Counted from the stretch's first letter, positions 34,633 to 45,033 are shown. The stretch: DNA of 64,000 nt from Paenibacillus antarcticus (GCF_001637225.1 NZ_LVJI01000016.1:310001-374000), one strand, 5' to 3'. A program made the numbers and translations. The notes: generated by a model from the sequence alone, not told the origin.

Positions 34633-35769
34633 TTACGAACGAGTGCGCTTAGCCATTTGCTGCCATATCGTTCCGGCGGCTTCTTCACCTGATTCGATCC
34701 GTTCTAGAGCCATTTTGGCCTGCAAACTGACCTCGAACTCGGGATCCTGTGCTGCTTCTTCAAGAGCAGATCGTGCATCTTCTGTACCTACTTCATAAAG
34801 AAAACGTGCAGCACGCCAACGGACAAGTTTACTGCTGTCTTTTAAGGTTTCAGTCATAGCTTTCGTTGCCTGAGCATCCCCAATATCAGATAAAGTGTCC
34901 CCCGCTGTACGACGAACGGCTGCAGATTTATCTTGGAGGGCAACGTATAAGAGTTCCATGGCTTCTGGTGATTTCAAATCTCCAAGGTAGATGACTGCAA
35001 GCCGTCGGATTTGCATTTTGGAATCGTGAAGTGCAGTTCTTATGAACTCGATTCTTTCTTGTGTAGGGCTCATACCGTCAAACGCTGCATAGCGGATACG
35101 CCAATCGTTATTCTGGAGTGATTCTTCAAGCTCTTGATCGCTAAGTTGCGTACGTTTCTCCATGAACTCTTCGTCACTAGCGCCATGTGCAATGGCCTGT
35201 TGAATGACTTTCTCGAGACGTTCGGGGGGATAGGCGGCTTCAAGTTCTTGCTCCACTTCACGTGCGATGTCCGCAAGTTCACCATAACGGACACCATAAT
35301 CAGAAAGCTTACGTTCCTTAATCATGGTAGCTATGGCAACAGCGGTTACCGCCTGAGTGAATCGCTCGGATAATGCAATCCGTTCTTCTTGACCAGTGGC
35401 CTTCACACGAATTTGCATAGGGATACTGCGGAAATACTGAACAAGAACTTCAGCCTCACCATAATGTTCACCTAACTCGTTATCTACTTCTAACCACGTC
35501 GTTGCCATATCATCTTGACCGAGTCGTTCTTGTACTTCACCCAAGATGGTGGACCAATCTGCATTACCTTTACGTTCAAGAGCTGCAAAATCAGTGGTGT
35601 GGAACACACTTTTGACACCTGAAATATGGAGCATTTCCCGTATCCATACGGGTGCTGAACGTTCATTTTCAAGGGTATATGTCTTCCGTAACCCAGTCTC
35701 TATAGTTTCATCCAAATGGAGCTTCATTGTATTGGGGCTTGGTGTTGGTTCAATAAATGTGATCTTCAT
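34633..35769 (-). CDS. CvfC/YpgR-family protein: Nfu-N-like domain plus HEAT repeats
   Basis: A 378-residue protein. The N-terminal 85 residues (ITFIEPTPSPNTMKLHLDE) resemble the Nfu/NifU N-terminal scaffold domain; the C-terminal half has HEAT/PBS-type repeats (IRRLAVIYLGDLKSPEAMELLYVALQDKSAAVRRTAGDTLSDIGD). This combination is found in the conserved virulence factor C family (YpgR in Bacillus). The molecular function is not known. No signal peptide or membrane helix. A terminator is not obvious; lysP leader lies downstream. Confidence 0.85.
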   Translation of the reverse strand: MKITFIEPTPSPNTMKLHLDETIETGLRKTYTLENERSAPVWIREMLHISGVKSVFHTTDFAALERKGNADWSTILGEVQERLGQDDMATTWLEVDNELGEHYGEAEVLVQYFRSIPMQIRVKATGQEERIALSERFTQAVTAVAIATMIKERKLSDYGVRYGELADIAREVEQELEAAYPPERLEKVIQQAIAHGASDEEFMEKRTQLSDQELEESLQNNDWRIRYAAFDGMSPTQERIEFIRTALHDSKMQIRRLAVIYLGDLKSPEAMELLYVALQDKSAAVRRTAGDTLSDIGDAQATKAMTETLKDSSKLVRWRAARFLYEVGTEDARSALEEAAQDPEFEVSLQAKMALERIESGEEAAGTIWQQMAKRTRS

Positions 35770-35911
35770 GCGATCTTCACAACCTCCCTTTTCTTCGTTA
35801 TTTTACCTCATTTTCAATGGAATAAAAAATGAAGTTAATTATTTCCTGATTTTATTGAAAAAGCAAGAAAGCAAGGTAATTTCTTATGACTTCGATAAGG
35901 TGCTTTTTTTG

Positions 35912-35920
35912 TGATATAAT
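35912..35920 (+). promoter_or_regulatory. Extended -10 promoter for the ABC-F gene
   Basis: TGATATAAT forms an extended -10 element about 35 bases before the start codon. No good -35 box is present at the usual distance, as expected for extended -10 promoters. Confidence 0.5.
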
Positions 35921-35954
35921 GTGAGGAGCTAAATTTGAAAGGAATGGATTTTTC

Positions 35955-37580
35955 ATGATCAGTACAAGCGGCGTGACACTCCGTTACGGAAAACGCGCAC
36001 TTTTTGAAGATGCAACTATAAAATTTACACCAGGAAATTGTTACGGGCTTATTGGAGCAAACGGTGCTGGTAAATCAACATTTTTAAAGATTCTTTCTGG
36101 AGAGATTGAAGCGAACTCAGGTGAGGTTCATATGACTCCTGGGGAACGTATGGCAGTACTCAAGCAGAATCATTTTGAATTTGATGAGTTCAATGTACTT
36201 GAGGTTGTTATCATGGGCCATATTCGTCTGCATGAGATTATGAAAGAGAAGGATACGCTCTATGCTAAATCCGAATTCACAGAAGAAGACGGACTTCGTG
36301 CCGGTGAACTGGAAGGCGAATTTGCTGAGTTGAATGGTTGGGATGCTGAGCCAGATGCTGCAGCACTCTTGATTGGTCTTGGTATTCCTCGTGAACTGCA
36401 TGATAAGAAGATGATTGAGCTTAGTGGTAATGAGAAAGTTCGCGTATTGTTGTCACAAGCATTGTTCGGTCGTCCGAATAACTTGCTACTCGATGAGCCT
36501 ACCAACCATTTGGATCTTGAATCGATTGGCTGGTTAGAGAACTTCTTGATGGATTATGAAGGTACTGTTATCGTCGTATCCCATGACCGTCACTTCTTGA
36601 ACAAAGTATGTACGCACATTGCGGATATCGATTTCGGTAAAATTCAGATGTATGTAGGTAACTACGATTTCTGGTATGAATCCAGCCAACTTGCTTTACG
36701 CTTGTCACGCGATTCCAACAAGAAGAAAGAAGAGAAAGTGAAGGAACTACAAGCGTTCATTCAACGTTTCTCTGCGAATGCTTCTAAATCTAAACAAGCA
36801 ACTTCACGTAAGAAACAGTTAGAGAAAATTACATTGGATGATATTCGTCCATCAAGCCGTAAGTATCCATTCTTGCACTTCAAACCGGAACGTGAAGCGG
36901 GCAAACAACTACTTACAGTTGATGGCTTAAGCAAATCAATTAATGGTGAAGTTGTGATTGATAATGTAAGTTTTGTGGTTAATAAAGGCGATAAGATTGC
37001 TTTTGTGGGACCAAATACGCTACCTAAATCTACATTTTTTGATCTAGTGATGGGTGAGCAACCAGCAGATTCAGGTGAATATACTTGGGGAATTACGACG
37101 ACACAAGCTTATTTCCCTATAGATAACTCCCGTTATTTCGATGGCATAGAGATGAACTTGGTAGATTGGCTTCGTCAGTATTCCCAAGACCAAGATGAAA
37201 CGTTCCTACGTGGCTTCCTTGGACGCATGTTGTTTGCTGGAGAAGAAGCTTTGAAGAAAGCAAGCGTCCTGTCGGGTGGAGAAAAAGTTCGTTGTATGTT
37301 AGCGAAGATGATGCTTAACGGTGCCAATGTACTTGTGTTCGATGAACCTACGAATCACTTGGACTTGGAATCCATTACAGCACTCAATAACGGACTAACT
37401 GACTTTGACGGTACGATTCTATTCACATCTCATGACCATCAGTTCATTCAGACGATTGCGAATCGAATTATCGAGATTACTCCTAACGGAATTATCGATC
37501 GATCAATGAGTTATGATGAGTATTTAGAGAACGAAGAAGTTAAAACGCTGCGGGCACAAATGTACCCTGTAGAAAAATAA
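35955..37580 (+). CDS. ABC-F ATPase, YkpA/YbiT subgroup
   Basis: A 541-residue soluble protein with two ATP-binding cassettes and no membrane helices. Cassette 1 has Walker A GANGAGKST, signature LSGNEKVR and Walker B LLLDEPTNHLD. Cassette 2 has signature LSGGEKVR and Walker B LVFDEPTNHLD, but its Walker A is degenerate (GPNTLPKS, with Pro for the last Gly). As I recall, related YkpA proteins share such a change, so it may be a family trait. ABC-F proteins act on the ribosome; this subgroup is housekeeping-like and not clearly a resistance protein. A terminator follows. Confidence 0.9.
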   Translation: MISTSGVTLRYGKRALFEDATIKFTPGNCYGLIGANGAGKSTFLKILSGEIEANSGEVHMTPGERMAVLKQNHFEFDEFNVLEVVIMGHIRLHEIMKEKDTLYAKSEFTEEDGLRAGELEGEFAELNGWDAEPDAAALLIGLGIPRELHDKKMIELSGNEKVRVLLSQALFGRPNNLLLDEPTNHLDLESIGWLENFLMDYEGTVIVVSHDRHFLNKVCTHIADIDFGKIQMYVGNYDFWYESSQLALRLSRDSNKKKEEKVKELQAFIQRFSANASKSKQATSRKKQLEKITLDDIRPSSRKYPFLHFKPEREAGKQLLTVDGLSKSINGEVVIDNVSFVVNKGDKIAFVGPNTLPKSTFFDLVMGEQPADSGEYTWGITTTQAYFPIDNSRYFDGIEMNLVDWLRQYSQDQDETFLRGFLGRMLFAGEEALKKASVLSGGEKVRCMLAKMMLNGANVLVFDEPTNHLDLESITALNNGLTDFDGTILFTSHDHQFIQTIANRIIEITPNGIIDRSMSYDEYLENEEVKTLRAQMYPVEK

Positions 37581-37610
37581 ACTAGAATCAATTTTTTAGT
37601 GAATATCAAT

Positions 37611-37665
37611 AATGACCCGTAGGCTTCACTTTGAAAAAAGTGGGCAACTTACGGGTCATTTTTAC
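37611..37665 (+). terminator. Terminator after ABC-F gene
   Basis: AATGACCCGT (37611-37620) pairs with ACGGGTCATT (37651-37660), followed by T residues. Confidence 0.85.
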
Positions 37666-37779
37666 GTTAATTATATGTGTGTTGTTGATTAGTATCACAT
37701 TTAGTTGATCTGTCAGATAGTAAAAGAAAGCGTTTTTTCGTAAGCTTAATGAAGTCGGAATAGCAGAGGGGGACACGAC

Positions 37780-38742
37780 ATGGCACAGCTTTCCGTGAAA
37801 ACGGTGGAATCAAAGCCACCGCTAAAGCGGCCTACAAACAAATTCACAATTTTTATGAAGCAAATTGATTTACAGTTAATGGTATTGCCAGCACTTGCGC
37901 TTATTATTCTCTTCAGTTATGTTCCTATGTATGGAATCATGATTGCGTTCCAGGATTATAAAGTAGGCAATAGTTTCAGCAGTAGTCCATGGGTTGGATT
38001 TAAGCACTTTGCTTATTTCTTTAATTCACCAGATTTTGCCTTAGTTATGAAGAATACCATCATTATCAGTTTGCTGAAATTTTGTATCGGATTTCCGGCA
38101 CCGATCATTCTAGCATTAATGCTTAACGAAGTTCGTAGGATGAGATTTAAGAGAATTGTACAGACCGTTACATACTTGCCTCACTTTATGTCATGGGTTA
38201 TTATCGGTGGTCTTGTTGGATCGATACTCGCGACAGACAATGGTAGCATTAATATGTTACTTCAAAAGTTGAATTTGATTAATGAACCGATTAACTTTCT
38301 ATCGGTACCGGAATATTTCAAGACCATTCTGGTATCAACAAATATTTGGAAAGAAATCGGATTTGGTTCCATTGTTTATTTGGCAGCCATCGCGGGAGTT
38401 GATCCTAGCTCATATGAGGCCGCTTCAATAGACGGAGCCAGCCGATTTAAACAGATATATCTGATAACGCTTCCATCTATTATGCCAGTTGTTTCAATCT
38501 TCATGATTCTAGCAATCGGGAACTTATTGAGTGCTGGATTTGAAGATATTCTCGTTCTCGCACCGAATCCCGCGCTTAGGGACGTATCAGATGTCATCGA
38601 TACTTATGTCATTCGAGTCGGGGTAAACAATTACCGATATTCCTATGCCACTGCCGTCGGTCTTTTCAAAGCTGTTGTTAGTGTAGGATTGCTTACGATG
38701 GCTAACGTTGTAGCGAAAAGATCAGGCAACAGTCTATGGTAA
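37780..38742 (+). CDS. Carbohydrate ABC importer permease, LplB-like (sugar locus 2)
   Basis: A 320-residue permease, about six helices, EAA loop EAASIDGASRFKQIYLITLPSI. N-terminus MKQIDLQLMVLPALALIILFSYVPMYGIMIAFQDYK is typical of LplB-like proteins. GGGGG ribosome-binding site. First gene of the second importer locus, whose gene order (permease, permease, binding protein, regulator, kinase) is the reverse of locus 1. A weak cre-like block (AGAAAGCG...) precedes it near 37725. Confidence 0.93.
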   Translation: MAQLSVKTVESKPPLKRPTNKFTIFMKQIDLQLMVLPALALIILFSYVPMYGIMIAFQDYKVGNSFSSSPWVGFKHFAYFFNSPDFALVMKNTIIISLLKFCIGFPAPIILALMLNEVRRMRFKRIVQTVTYLPHFMSWVIIGGLVGSILATDNGSINMLLQKLNLINEPINFLSVPEYFKTILVSTNIWKEIGFGSIVYLAAIAGVDPSSYEAASIDGASRFKQIYLITLPSIMPVVSIFMILAIGNLLSAGFEDILVLAPNPALRDVSDVIDTYVIRVGVNNYRYSYATAVGLFKAVVSVGLLTMANVVAKRSGNSLW

Positions 38743-38772
38743 ATATGACACAAGTAAAGGAGGTACATGCTG

Positions 38773-39666
38773 ATGCGCGACACTAAAGGCGATCGCATTA
38801 TGGTAATATCCATCTATGCATTTCTAACTATTTTTGCTATATCAACACTTTATCCATTTCTAAATGCGCTTGCTGTCTCATTTAATATGGGGTCAGATAC
38901 TGCTAATGGAGGAGTTACACTTTGGCCACGTAAATTTACGTTGGAGAACTATGAGCTAGTCTTCAAGGATGAACGTTTAATGAATGGGTTTTATATATCT
39001 GTGTTACGTACGGTAGTTGGTACTGTAACTGCTATATTAGCCACAGCTATTTTCTCTTACGGTATGTCAAAGAAAGAATTGGTAGGACGTAAATACTATA
39101 TGGTCTTGTGTATCATTACGATGTACTTTTCCGGAGGTCTCATTCCTACATTCCTTTTAATGCGGAATCTTGGCTTGATGAACTCATTCTGGATATTCAT
39201 TATTCCTTCGCTAATCGGCGTATGGAATATGATTATATTTCGTACCTTCTTTCAGGCGTTGCCTGCGGGATTGGAAGAGTCAGCAAAGATGGATGGATGT
39301 GGAAATTGGGGCACCTTATTCCGGATCGTATTACCATTATCGGGTCCGGTCATAGCTACATTAGGGTTGTTTACAGCTATATCGCACTGGAACGAATGGT
39401 TCGTTGCTAGTATTTATATTTCGAAAGATGAATTGATGCCAATTCAGACCATTTTGAAGCAAATACTGGCTTCTAATATCGTATCAGAACAGTCTTCTAC
39501 GCTAGATTCAGCATCATTAGCGCGTATGCAGCAGGCGAAGACGATTACGAGTAAGTCTTTATCTATGGCGACAATGATGGTAGCAACACTGCCCATTGTT
39601 TGTGTATACCCTTTCGTTCAGAAGTATTTCGTAAAAGGGGTACTTGTAGGTTCCTTGAAGGAGTAG
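38773..39666 (+). CDS. Carbohydrate ABC importer permease, LplC-like (sugar locus 2)
   Basis: A 297-residue permease with EAA loop EESAKMDGCGNWGTLFRIVLPL and the family C-terminus PFVQKYFVKGVLVGSLKE. Two in-frame ATGs exist at 38767 and 38773; the second is chosen because GGAGG (38759-38763) is then 9 bases away instead of 3. It follows the LplB-like gene by about 30 bases. Confidence 0.92.
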   Translation: MRDTKGDRIMVISIYAFLTIFAISTLYPFLNALAVSFNMGSDTANGGVTLWPRKFTLENYELVFKDERLMNGFYISVLRTVVGTVTAILATAIFSYGMSKKELVGRKYYMVLCIITMYFSGGLIPTFLLMRNLGLMNSFWIFIIPSLIGVWNMIIFRTFFQALPAGLEESAKMDGCGNWGTLFRIVLPLSGPVIATLGLFTAISHWNEWFVASIYISKDELMPIQTILKQILASNIVSEQSSTLDSASLARMQQAKTITSKSLSMATMMVATLPIVCVYPFVQKYFVKGVLVGSLKE

Positions 39667-39746
39667 TCACTGGGATTTACTTAGCATGAGTTTGGAGCCT
39701 TGCGCTTTAAACATAAATAAAGAGATTGAAAGGGGAAAACAAGGGA

Positions 39747-41423
39747 ATGAAGAATAAAAGAAAGTTAGTTGGTAGTGTATTTTCAACTGCAATGGCTCTG
39801 TCTTTAGTTGTTGGATGTGCCAGTAATAATGAGACTAAAGCACCGAATGAACCAGCTAAAGATGGTAACAACAAGGTTGAGGAAACCGCTGAGGCTCCAA
39901 AGCTTTATGAATTGGGCAAGGAACAACTAGACATTACATTGTTTGGTAACTATGCATGGTACGCGGCGACTCCTAAGTGGGGTTCAGAAGAAATAACTAA
40001 ATATGTTCAAGATACAAAGAAAGTCACCATTACTGAAGTTCCAAACGGGGGGAATAATGTTCAGAAGCTTAATACAATGATAGCTTCTGGCGAGCTTCCA
40101 GATGTCATTTGGGGCGAACGTGGTACCGATGTAGAACGTTTACGTGAGGCTGGTTTACTTGTACCTTTGGATGATTATATTGACAAATATCCTAACTTGA
40201 AGAAATGGTTGGATCCGATGGCAGCTAATATGCTACGTTCACCAGATGGTAAGCTATATACGTTCCCTAACTGGTATTCGAATCGTCCATACGGTAACGC
40301 TGGTTGGGTTGTAAATAAGAAAATTTACAATGAGTTGGGCGCACCGAAATTGGAAACTACGGATGATCTTTATGCTTACTTGAAATTGGTTAAGGATAAA
40401 TATCCAAAAGTTGTTCCTTTTGAGAGTGACTTGGCAGCAGAAGGTCAAGGTATCGACCAGATTTTCTCGGCTTTCAAAGAAAACAATCTTAGCTTCACAA
40501 GATTTTATGCAGTACCAGAAGGCGATAAAATGGTCTCCATTTATAAAGATCAAGGGTTCAGAGAATCTGTTGTGTACGCTGCGAAGTTGTTCCGTGAGAA
40601 GTTAATGACACAAGATGCCATGACGCAAACACGTGATCAAGTTCAAGAGAAACTTAACAACGGAAAAGTTGCGGTATATGCAACTTCTAACCCTACTGTT
40701 TATGCGATGCAGGCCGATGCTGAACTTAGGAAGACTGATCCTGAAGCAGGATATATTATGATCATGCCGATTTACAAGGAAGGTCTAGATCCAAGCAAGA
40801 TTTTCCCAGGTACATTCAATAAACTTGGATGGAATTCTGCTGTCATTACGACAAGTGCTAAAGATCCAGAAGCAGTATTTGCATTCTTGGATTATTGGAC
40901 TAGTCCTGAAGCGATGACGTTACAAATGTTTGGCCTTGAAGGTGAAGATGGTTACTGGAATGGCTTGGAGGCAGATGGTGTAACTCCGAAATTCACTGAA
41001 AAAGTTAAGACTGATCCAGCTGGTCTGACAAAATTACAAGGTAAAATGGATCCATTAATGTGGGTAGGTAATACGGTGTTTGTTGATGATCTTAAGGCTG
41101 AAATCCAAAAAACTTTAGCTGAAAGTGAACGCAACTGGGCAACATACTGGCAGTCTGAAATCACTTGGAAAACACAAGGTGATGCGACAGAATTCATCGA
41201 TCTACTTCCAAATCCAGAAACTGAAGAAGGTATCGCATTCCAACGTGCTAAAGATATCTGGTTGAAGGTAAGAGCTCAGACATTGTATGCGAAGTCAGAC
41301 GAAGAAGCGCTTGCAATGCTTGATAAAGCGCATGATGATTCAATGAGTGCTGGATTCGATAAAGTACTTGTAAAACTTGCAGAGAAATGGCATAAGAATC
41401 AGGAAATAATGAAAGGTAAGTAA
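39747..41423 (+). CDS. Extracellular solute-binding lipoprotein (sugar locus 2)
   Basis: A 558-residue binding protein with lipoprotein signal and lipobox VVGC (Cys24), followed by a flexible N/K/E-rich linker. The remainder is a large family-1 solute-binding protein that differs clearly from that of locus 1, so the ligands probably differ. The ATG at 39747 follows AAGGGA; the frame opens earlier at a TTG (39726). An intrinsic terminator separates it from the regulator gene. Confidence 0.92.
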   Translation: MKNKRKLVGSVFSTAMALSLVVGCASNNETKAPNEPAKDGNNKVEETAEAPKLYELGKEQLDITLFGNYAWYAATPKWGSEEITKYVQDTKKVTITEVPNGGNNVQKLNTMIASGELPDVIWGERGTDVERLREAGLLVPLDDYIDKYPNLKKWLDPMAANMLRSPDGKLYTFPNWYSNRPYGNAGWVVNKKIYNELGAPKLETTDDLYAYLKLVKDKYPKVVPFESDLAAEGQGIDQIFSAFKENNLSFTRFYAVPEGDKMVSIYKDQGFRESVVYAAKLFREKLMTQDAMTQTRDQVQEKLNNGKVAVYATSNPTVYAMQADAELRKTDPEAGYIMIMPIYKEGLDPSKIFPGTFNKLGWNSAVITTSAKDPEAVFAFLDYWTSPEAMTLQMFGLEGEDGYWNGLEADGVTPKFTEKVKTDPAGLTKLQGKMDPLMWVGNTVFVDDLKAEIQKTLAESERNWATYWQSEITWKTQGDATEFIDLLPNPETEEGIAFQRAKDIWLKVRAQTLYAKSDEEALAMLDKAHDDSMSAGFDKVLVKLAEKWHKNQEIMKGK

Positions 41424-41431
41424 GGTGTACT

Positions 41432-41458
41432 AAGGGGACCCGAGGGGTCCCCTTTTTA
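41432..41458 (+). terminator. Terminator after sugar-binding gene 2
   Basis: GGGGACC pairs with GGTCCCC (41434-41440 with 41446-41452), followed by five T residues. It cuts the importer genes off from the regulator/kinase pair. Confidence 0.88.
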
Positions 41459-41588
41459 TTTGGGTGTATTCGTCATGGATGGTATCTAATTTCAAATAGA
41501 TTATTTGGAAACTTGTGGTCCAAATGATGCTAGAGAAGTTATACTTAGTTAAAGAACGGGATGAGCCTTTTAGGAGGGTTATGAATTC

Positions 41589-43169
41589 ATGTATAAAGTA
41601 TTGTTAGCGGATGACGAGCATCTTGATTTAGAGGGAATGAAACAGTTTATTCCTTGGACTGAGTTGGGTCTAGAAGTAGTGGGAGCTGTAAATAATGGAT
41701 TCGCGGCTTGCGAAGTTATGGATAAGCTGTCCATTGATATTCTTGTTACAGATGTGAACATGCCTAATATGTCTGGCCTGGAACTTGCTAGAATTGCTAT
41801 TGATAGGAAACCGGATATACGAGTTGTTTTCGTAAGTGGGTATCAGGACTTTCATTATGTTAAACAAGCATTGTCATTGAAGGCGTGCAGTTATGTACTT
41901 AAGCCAATGGATGATGAAGAACTCATCGCATCGCTGCATCAAATTGTTCAGGATCTTCAAACTGAGGAGAAACGAAAGGATGAGGAAGAGCAGTATTATC
42001 ATATGAAGCCGATGGCAAAAAATGATCTTCTAATTCGATTACTCCAAGGGGAGACTACCTGGGAACGACCTGATGGAATAGCGAAAATTGCTGTGTCCTA
42101 TGGACTGGATAAGCTTGCTGGACCACTTCGTACAGCGGTATTGGAAATGGATGATTTGGAATGGATACAGCATGGTGATACGCAATCGGGCACTGAGCAA
42201 AAACTTGAAGTATTACTGAAAGAAATAAATGAAGTGATTCTTGAACACGAAATGGGGTATTGCTTCAGGTTATCACGACAACGCGTTGCTGTTGTGATAC
42301 ATGGTAAAGGGATGAATGACAATATTCATGAAATGTTTGAAGAAGTAACCGCTAGGTTATCCTTTTCGGTGACGATTGGGCTTGGAGAGCCTGTCCAAGA
42401 TGTGTCACAGCTCCCTATTTCATATAAACAAGCTTTGGAAGCCTTAGATGGAAAAATGTTTTTTGGTAAGGGGGACGTGATCAACTATGAGGATGTCCGT
42501 AGAGCACCAGAATTAAGTGATGCTAAAACACTGGATATTCGCTTGGTTGCCTTATTTAAAGCGATGTCGGAGTATGACTTAGTGGGTATTCACGATGAAA
42601 TTGAAAATTTATTTCAAGCCGAGTCTACGTTAAGCTCAAGATTTACGATATATAATTTAGCAATGTACATTATCTTTAAGTTGGATCAGTATCTACATAC
42701 ATTGGATGAGGATTTGTTCGAAATGCTGGGGATGGAGCTTCGCAGTCTTGATGTCGTATTGAAATTTGAGACGATAGGAGATATCCGATCTTGGTTAGTA
42801 CGCAAAGTGTTTGAGATTTCGGAAAAGATCCACCAAAGAAAAAACTCGAAAAATAGCAAATTAATTCGTGAGATTATGAATATTTTGAAGGAACGAATAC
42901 AGGAGAATATTACACTGAAGGATATTGCCCAGCAATTTTTGTTCTCTCCTAATTATCTGGGACATTTATTCAAAGAAGAGGTTGGTAAAAGTTTCAGTGA
43001 GATACTGACCGGTATGAGAATGGAGCGGGCACGCGAATTACTTAAAGATCCTACTCTGAAAATATACGAAGTTGCGAATCTGGTGGGATACAAATATATT
43101 CCCTATTTCAGTAGGCAATTTAGAGAAGCCTATGGTATGACGCCAATGGATTTCAGGAAAAGAGAGTAA
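41589..43169 (+). CDS. YesN-type response regulator, AraC family (sugar locus 2)
   Basis: A 526-residue regulator. Receiver domain with VLLADDEHLD, phospho-acceptor Asp in TDVNMPNMSG, and Lys in LKPMDDEEL. A variable middle part follows and two AraC helix-turn-helix motifs close the protein (DIAQQFLFSPNYLGHLFKEEVGKSF and VGYKYIPYFSRQFREAYGMTPMDFRK). Predicted partner of the kinase encoded 14 bases downstream and activator of the importer upstream. Confidence 0.93.
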   Translation: MYKVLLADDEHLDLEGMKQFIPWTELGLEVVGAVNNGFAACEVMDKLSIDILVTDVNMPNMSGLELARIAIDRKPDIRVVFVSGYQDFHYVKQALSLKACSYVLKPMDDEELIASLHQIVQDLQTEEKRKDEEEQYYHMKPMAKNDLLIRLLQGETTWERPDGIAKIAVSYGLDKLAGPLRTAVLEMDDLEWIQHGDTQSGTEQKLEVLLKEINEVILEHEMGYCFRLSRQRVAVVIHGKGMNDNIHEMFEEVTARLSFSVTIGLGEPVQDVSQLPISYKQALEALDGKMFFGKGDVINYEDVRRAPELSDAKTLDIRLVALFKAMSEYDLVGIHDEIENLFQAESTLSSRFTIYNLAMYIIFKLDQYLHTLDEDLFEMLGMELRSLDVVLKFETIGDIRSWLVRKVFEISEKIHQRKNSKNSKLIREIMNILKERIQENITLKDIAQQFLFSPNYLGHLFKEEVGKSFSEILTGMRMERARELLKDPTLKIYEVANLVGYKYIPYFSRQFREAYGMTPMDFRKRE

Positions 43170-43183
43170 CGACGGAGGGAAAT

Positions 43184-44965
43184 ATGATGCAAATTCAGGT
43201 TAAGACGAAGAAGCCAAAGTATATTCCGTTTGGCTACAAGTTGATGTTGACTTATCTAGTGTTTGTTATTATACCTGTTATTGCTATTGGTTTCTTTTCT
43301 CATAATATGTACCAAAATTCTATGCGTGAGCAGACGAGGAGTAACATTCAGGGAACGTTGTTGCAAACGCGGGATAATATTGAATATAAGATGTCGGATG
43401 TTGAACGAGTATCTTCAATGTTATATGAGGATTATTTTCTGAACTTACAGCTTCGGATTATTGACGAAGGCTGGGATCGGTATGAACGTATGACGAAGAT
43501 TATTTTACCTAAGTTTGATATTGCCATTAATGCAACAGGTGTGAATATAGCAATGTACTTGTTTTTGCATAATGAAAATTTTAATGAAGTATATACAGGC
43601 TCCTTAACGAACGAAAATCCAGTGTTATTAGAACGCGATTATAATTTGTATCATATAAAGCGAATCGAGGAGAAATCGTGGTATAAGAATTTTCCGGAAG
43701 AAGTATATGGGGGCACGAAAGTATGGGAAAGTGTGGAGAGTGATAGTGATTTTAATCGTATTTCGCTACTTCGCCGCTTAGTAGATAACATTCGTCCTGT
43801 GAGTTTGAAAGAAACAGGATTTATGAGGCTTAGTGTTAGCATAGAAGAACTCTTTCAGTCGGTTGATTATCGTAAAATTGGTGAAGGAAGCATATTGGCT
43901 ATTAGAGATGAGCATGGGGAAGTTATACATCAATCTGGTATTATGCCCAATGATTTCGCAAATGATACGATTCATGACAAGCAGTACATGATGATTACGG
44001 AAAGTATGAGGGGAACACCCTGGGAATTAGTAGCCTATGTTCCCATGACAATTATGGAGCGTGACTCTGCAAAAGTACGAATATTCATCATTTTACTATG
44101 TATCCTCTGTCTGATTGTATTTACGATAGCAGGTATGTTTATCTCACGATATTTCTCCATTAGAGTTACCAAAATTGTCTCTGTACTCAATGCGTTCCGC
44201 GAGGGAGATTTGCATAAGCGTATGGGTTATAAGGGGAAAGATGAATTCTCACAGATAGCTCTAGCGCTCAATGAAATGGGGCACAATATTGATCATCTGA
44301 TCGAACAAGTATATGTGACACAAATTGAGAAGAGGGAGTTGGAGTTAGAGTCCCTGCAAGCACAAATTAATCCGCATTTCCTGTATAATACACTTTCTTC
44401 AATTAGTAGGTTGGCCAAATTCGGTGAGATCGATAAGCTACACCGTATGGTTCTAGACTTAGCCAAGTTTTATAGGCTTTCTCTCAATGAGGGAAGGACA
44501 GTGATTCCAGTACGGAGTGAATTGGAACAAGCAGAAGCATATATTAACATACAGACCACCAAGTTCGGGGATGCAGTGTCGATCTATTTCGACATAGATC
44601 CCGAGATTATTAAATATGACACAATTAAATTAATATTACAGCCCTTTATCGAGAACGCCTGTGAACACGCATGGTTTGGTGACTCAATTCATATTCGAAT
44701 TGTGGGGGAACTGGAAGGTAATAATATCATATTTAAAATCATTGATGATGGTATTGGAATGTCACCGCTATTAATTAAACAAATTTTTGATCCTGTGGAA
44801 GGATTAAACACGGGTTATGGCATTCGTAACGTGAATAGTCGGATTCAGCTCCACTTTGGTCCACAGTATGGAGTTACTATCGGAAGTAGACCAGGTATTG
44901 GATCTACCGTAAGAATTGTCATCCCGGCACAACTTCCGGACAGAAAAGTTAAGACCTATGAATAG
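43184..44965 (+). CDS. YesM-type sensor histidine kinase (sugar locus 2)
   Basis: A 593-residue membrane kinase: TM1 at about 18-38, extracytoplasmic sensor to about 300, TM2 at about 305-327, HAMP, His box QAQINPHFLYNTLSSISRLAKF, and HATPase with ENACEHAWFGDS and DDGIGMS. It begins with two adjacent ATGs at 43184 and 43187. GGAGGG precedes them. It ends at a strong bidirectional terminator. Confidence 0.93.
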   Translation: MMQIQVKTKKPKYIPFGYKLMLTYLVFVIIPVIAIGFFSHNMYQNSMREQTRSNIQGTLLQTRDNIEYKMSDVERVSSMLYEDYFLNLQLRIIDEGWDRYERMTKIILPKFDIAINATGVNIAMYLFLHNENFNEVYTGSLTNENPVLLERDYNLYHIKRIEEKSWYKNFPEEVYGGTKVWESVESDSDFNRISLLRRLVDNIRPVSLKETGFMRLSVSIEELFQSVDYRKIGEGSILAIRDEHGEVIHQSGIMPNDFANDTIHDKQYMMITESMRGTPWELVAYVPMTIMERDSAKVRIFIILLCILCLIVFTIAGMFISRYFSIRVTKIVSVLNAFREGDLHKRMGYKGKDEFSQIALALNEMGHNIDHLIEQVYVTQIEKRELELESLQAQINPHFLYNTLSSISRLAKFGEIDKLHRMVLDLAKFYRLSLNEGRTVIPVRSELEQAEAYINIQTTKFGDAVSIYFDIDPEIIKYDTIKLILQPFIENACEHAWFGDSIHIRIVGELEGNNIIFKIIDDGIGMSPLLIKQIFDPVEGLNTGYGIRNVNSRIQLHFGPQYGVTIGSRPGIGSTVRIVIPAQLPDRKVKTYE

Positions 44966-44995
44966 AGTTGTCAAATAGCCAATACATTATTAATG

Positions 44996-45033
44996 AAAAA
45001 GATGGATCCTAAAAATTTAGGATCCATCTTTTT
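44996..45033. terminator. Bidirectional terminator after kinase 2
   Basis: Perfect 18-bp inverted repeat (44996-45013 with 45016-45033) with A5 and T5 ends. Confidence 0.92.

Noticed and set aside
37720..37740. cre-like site before sugar locus 2
   Set aside because: The block AGAAAGCG followed by T-rich sequence has the cre centre but misses the TG start and the terminal C, so it is too degenerate to list as a site.
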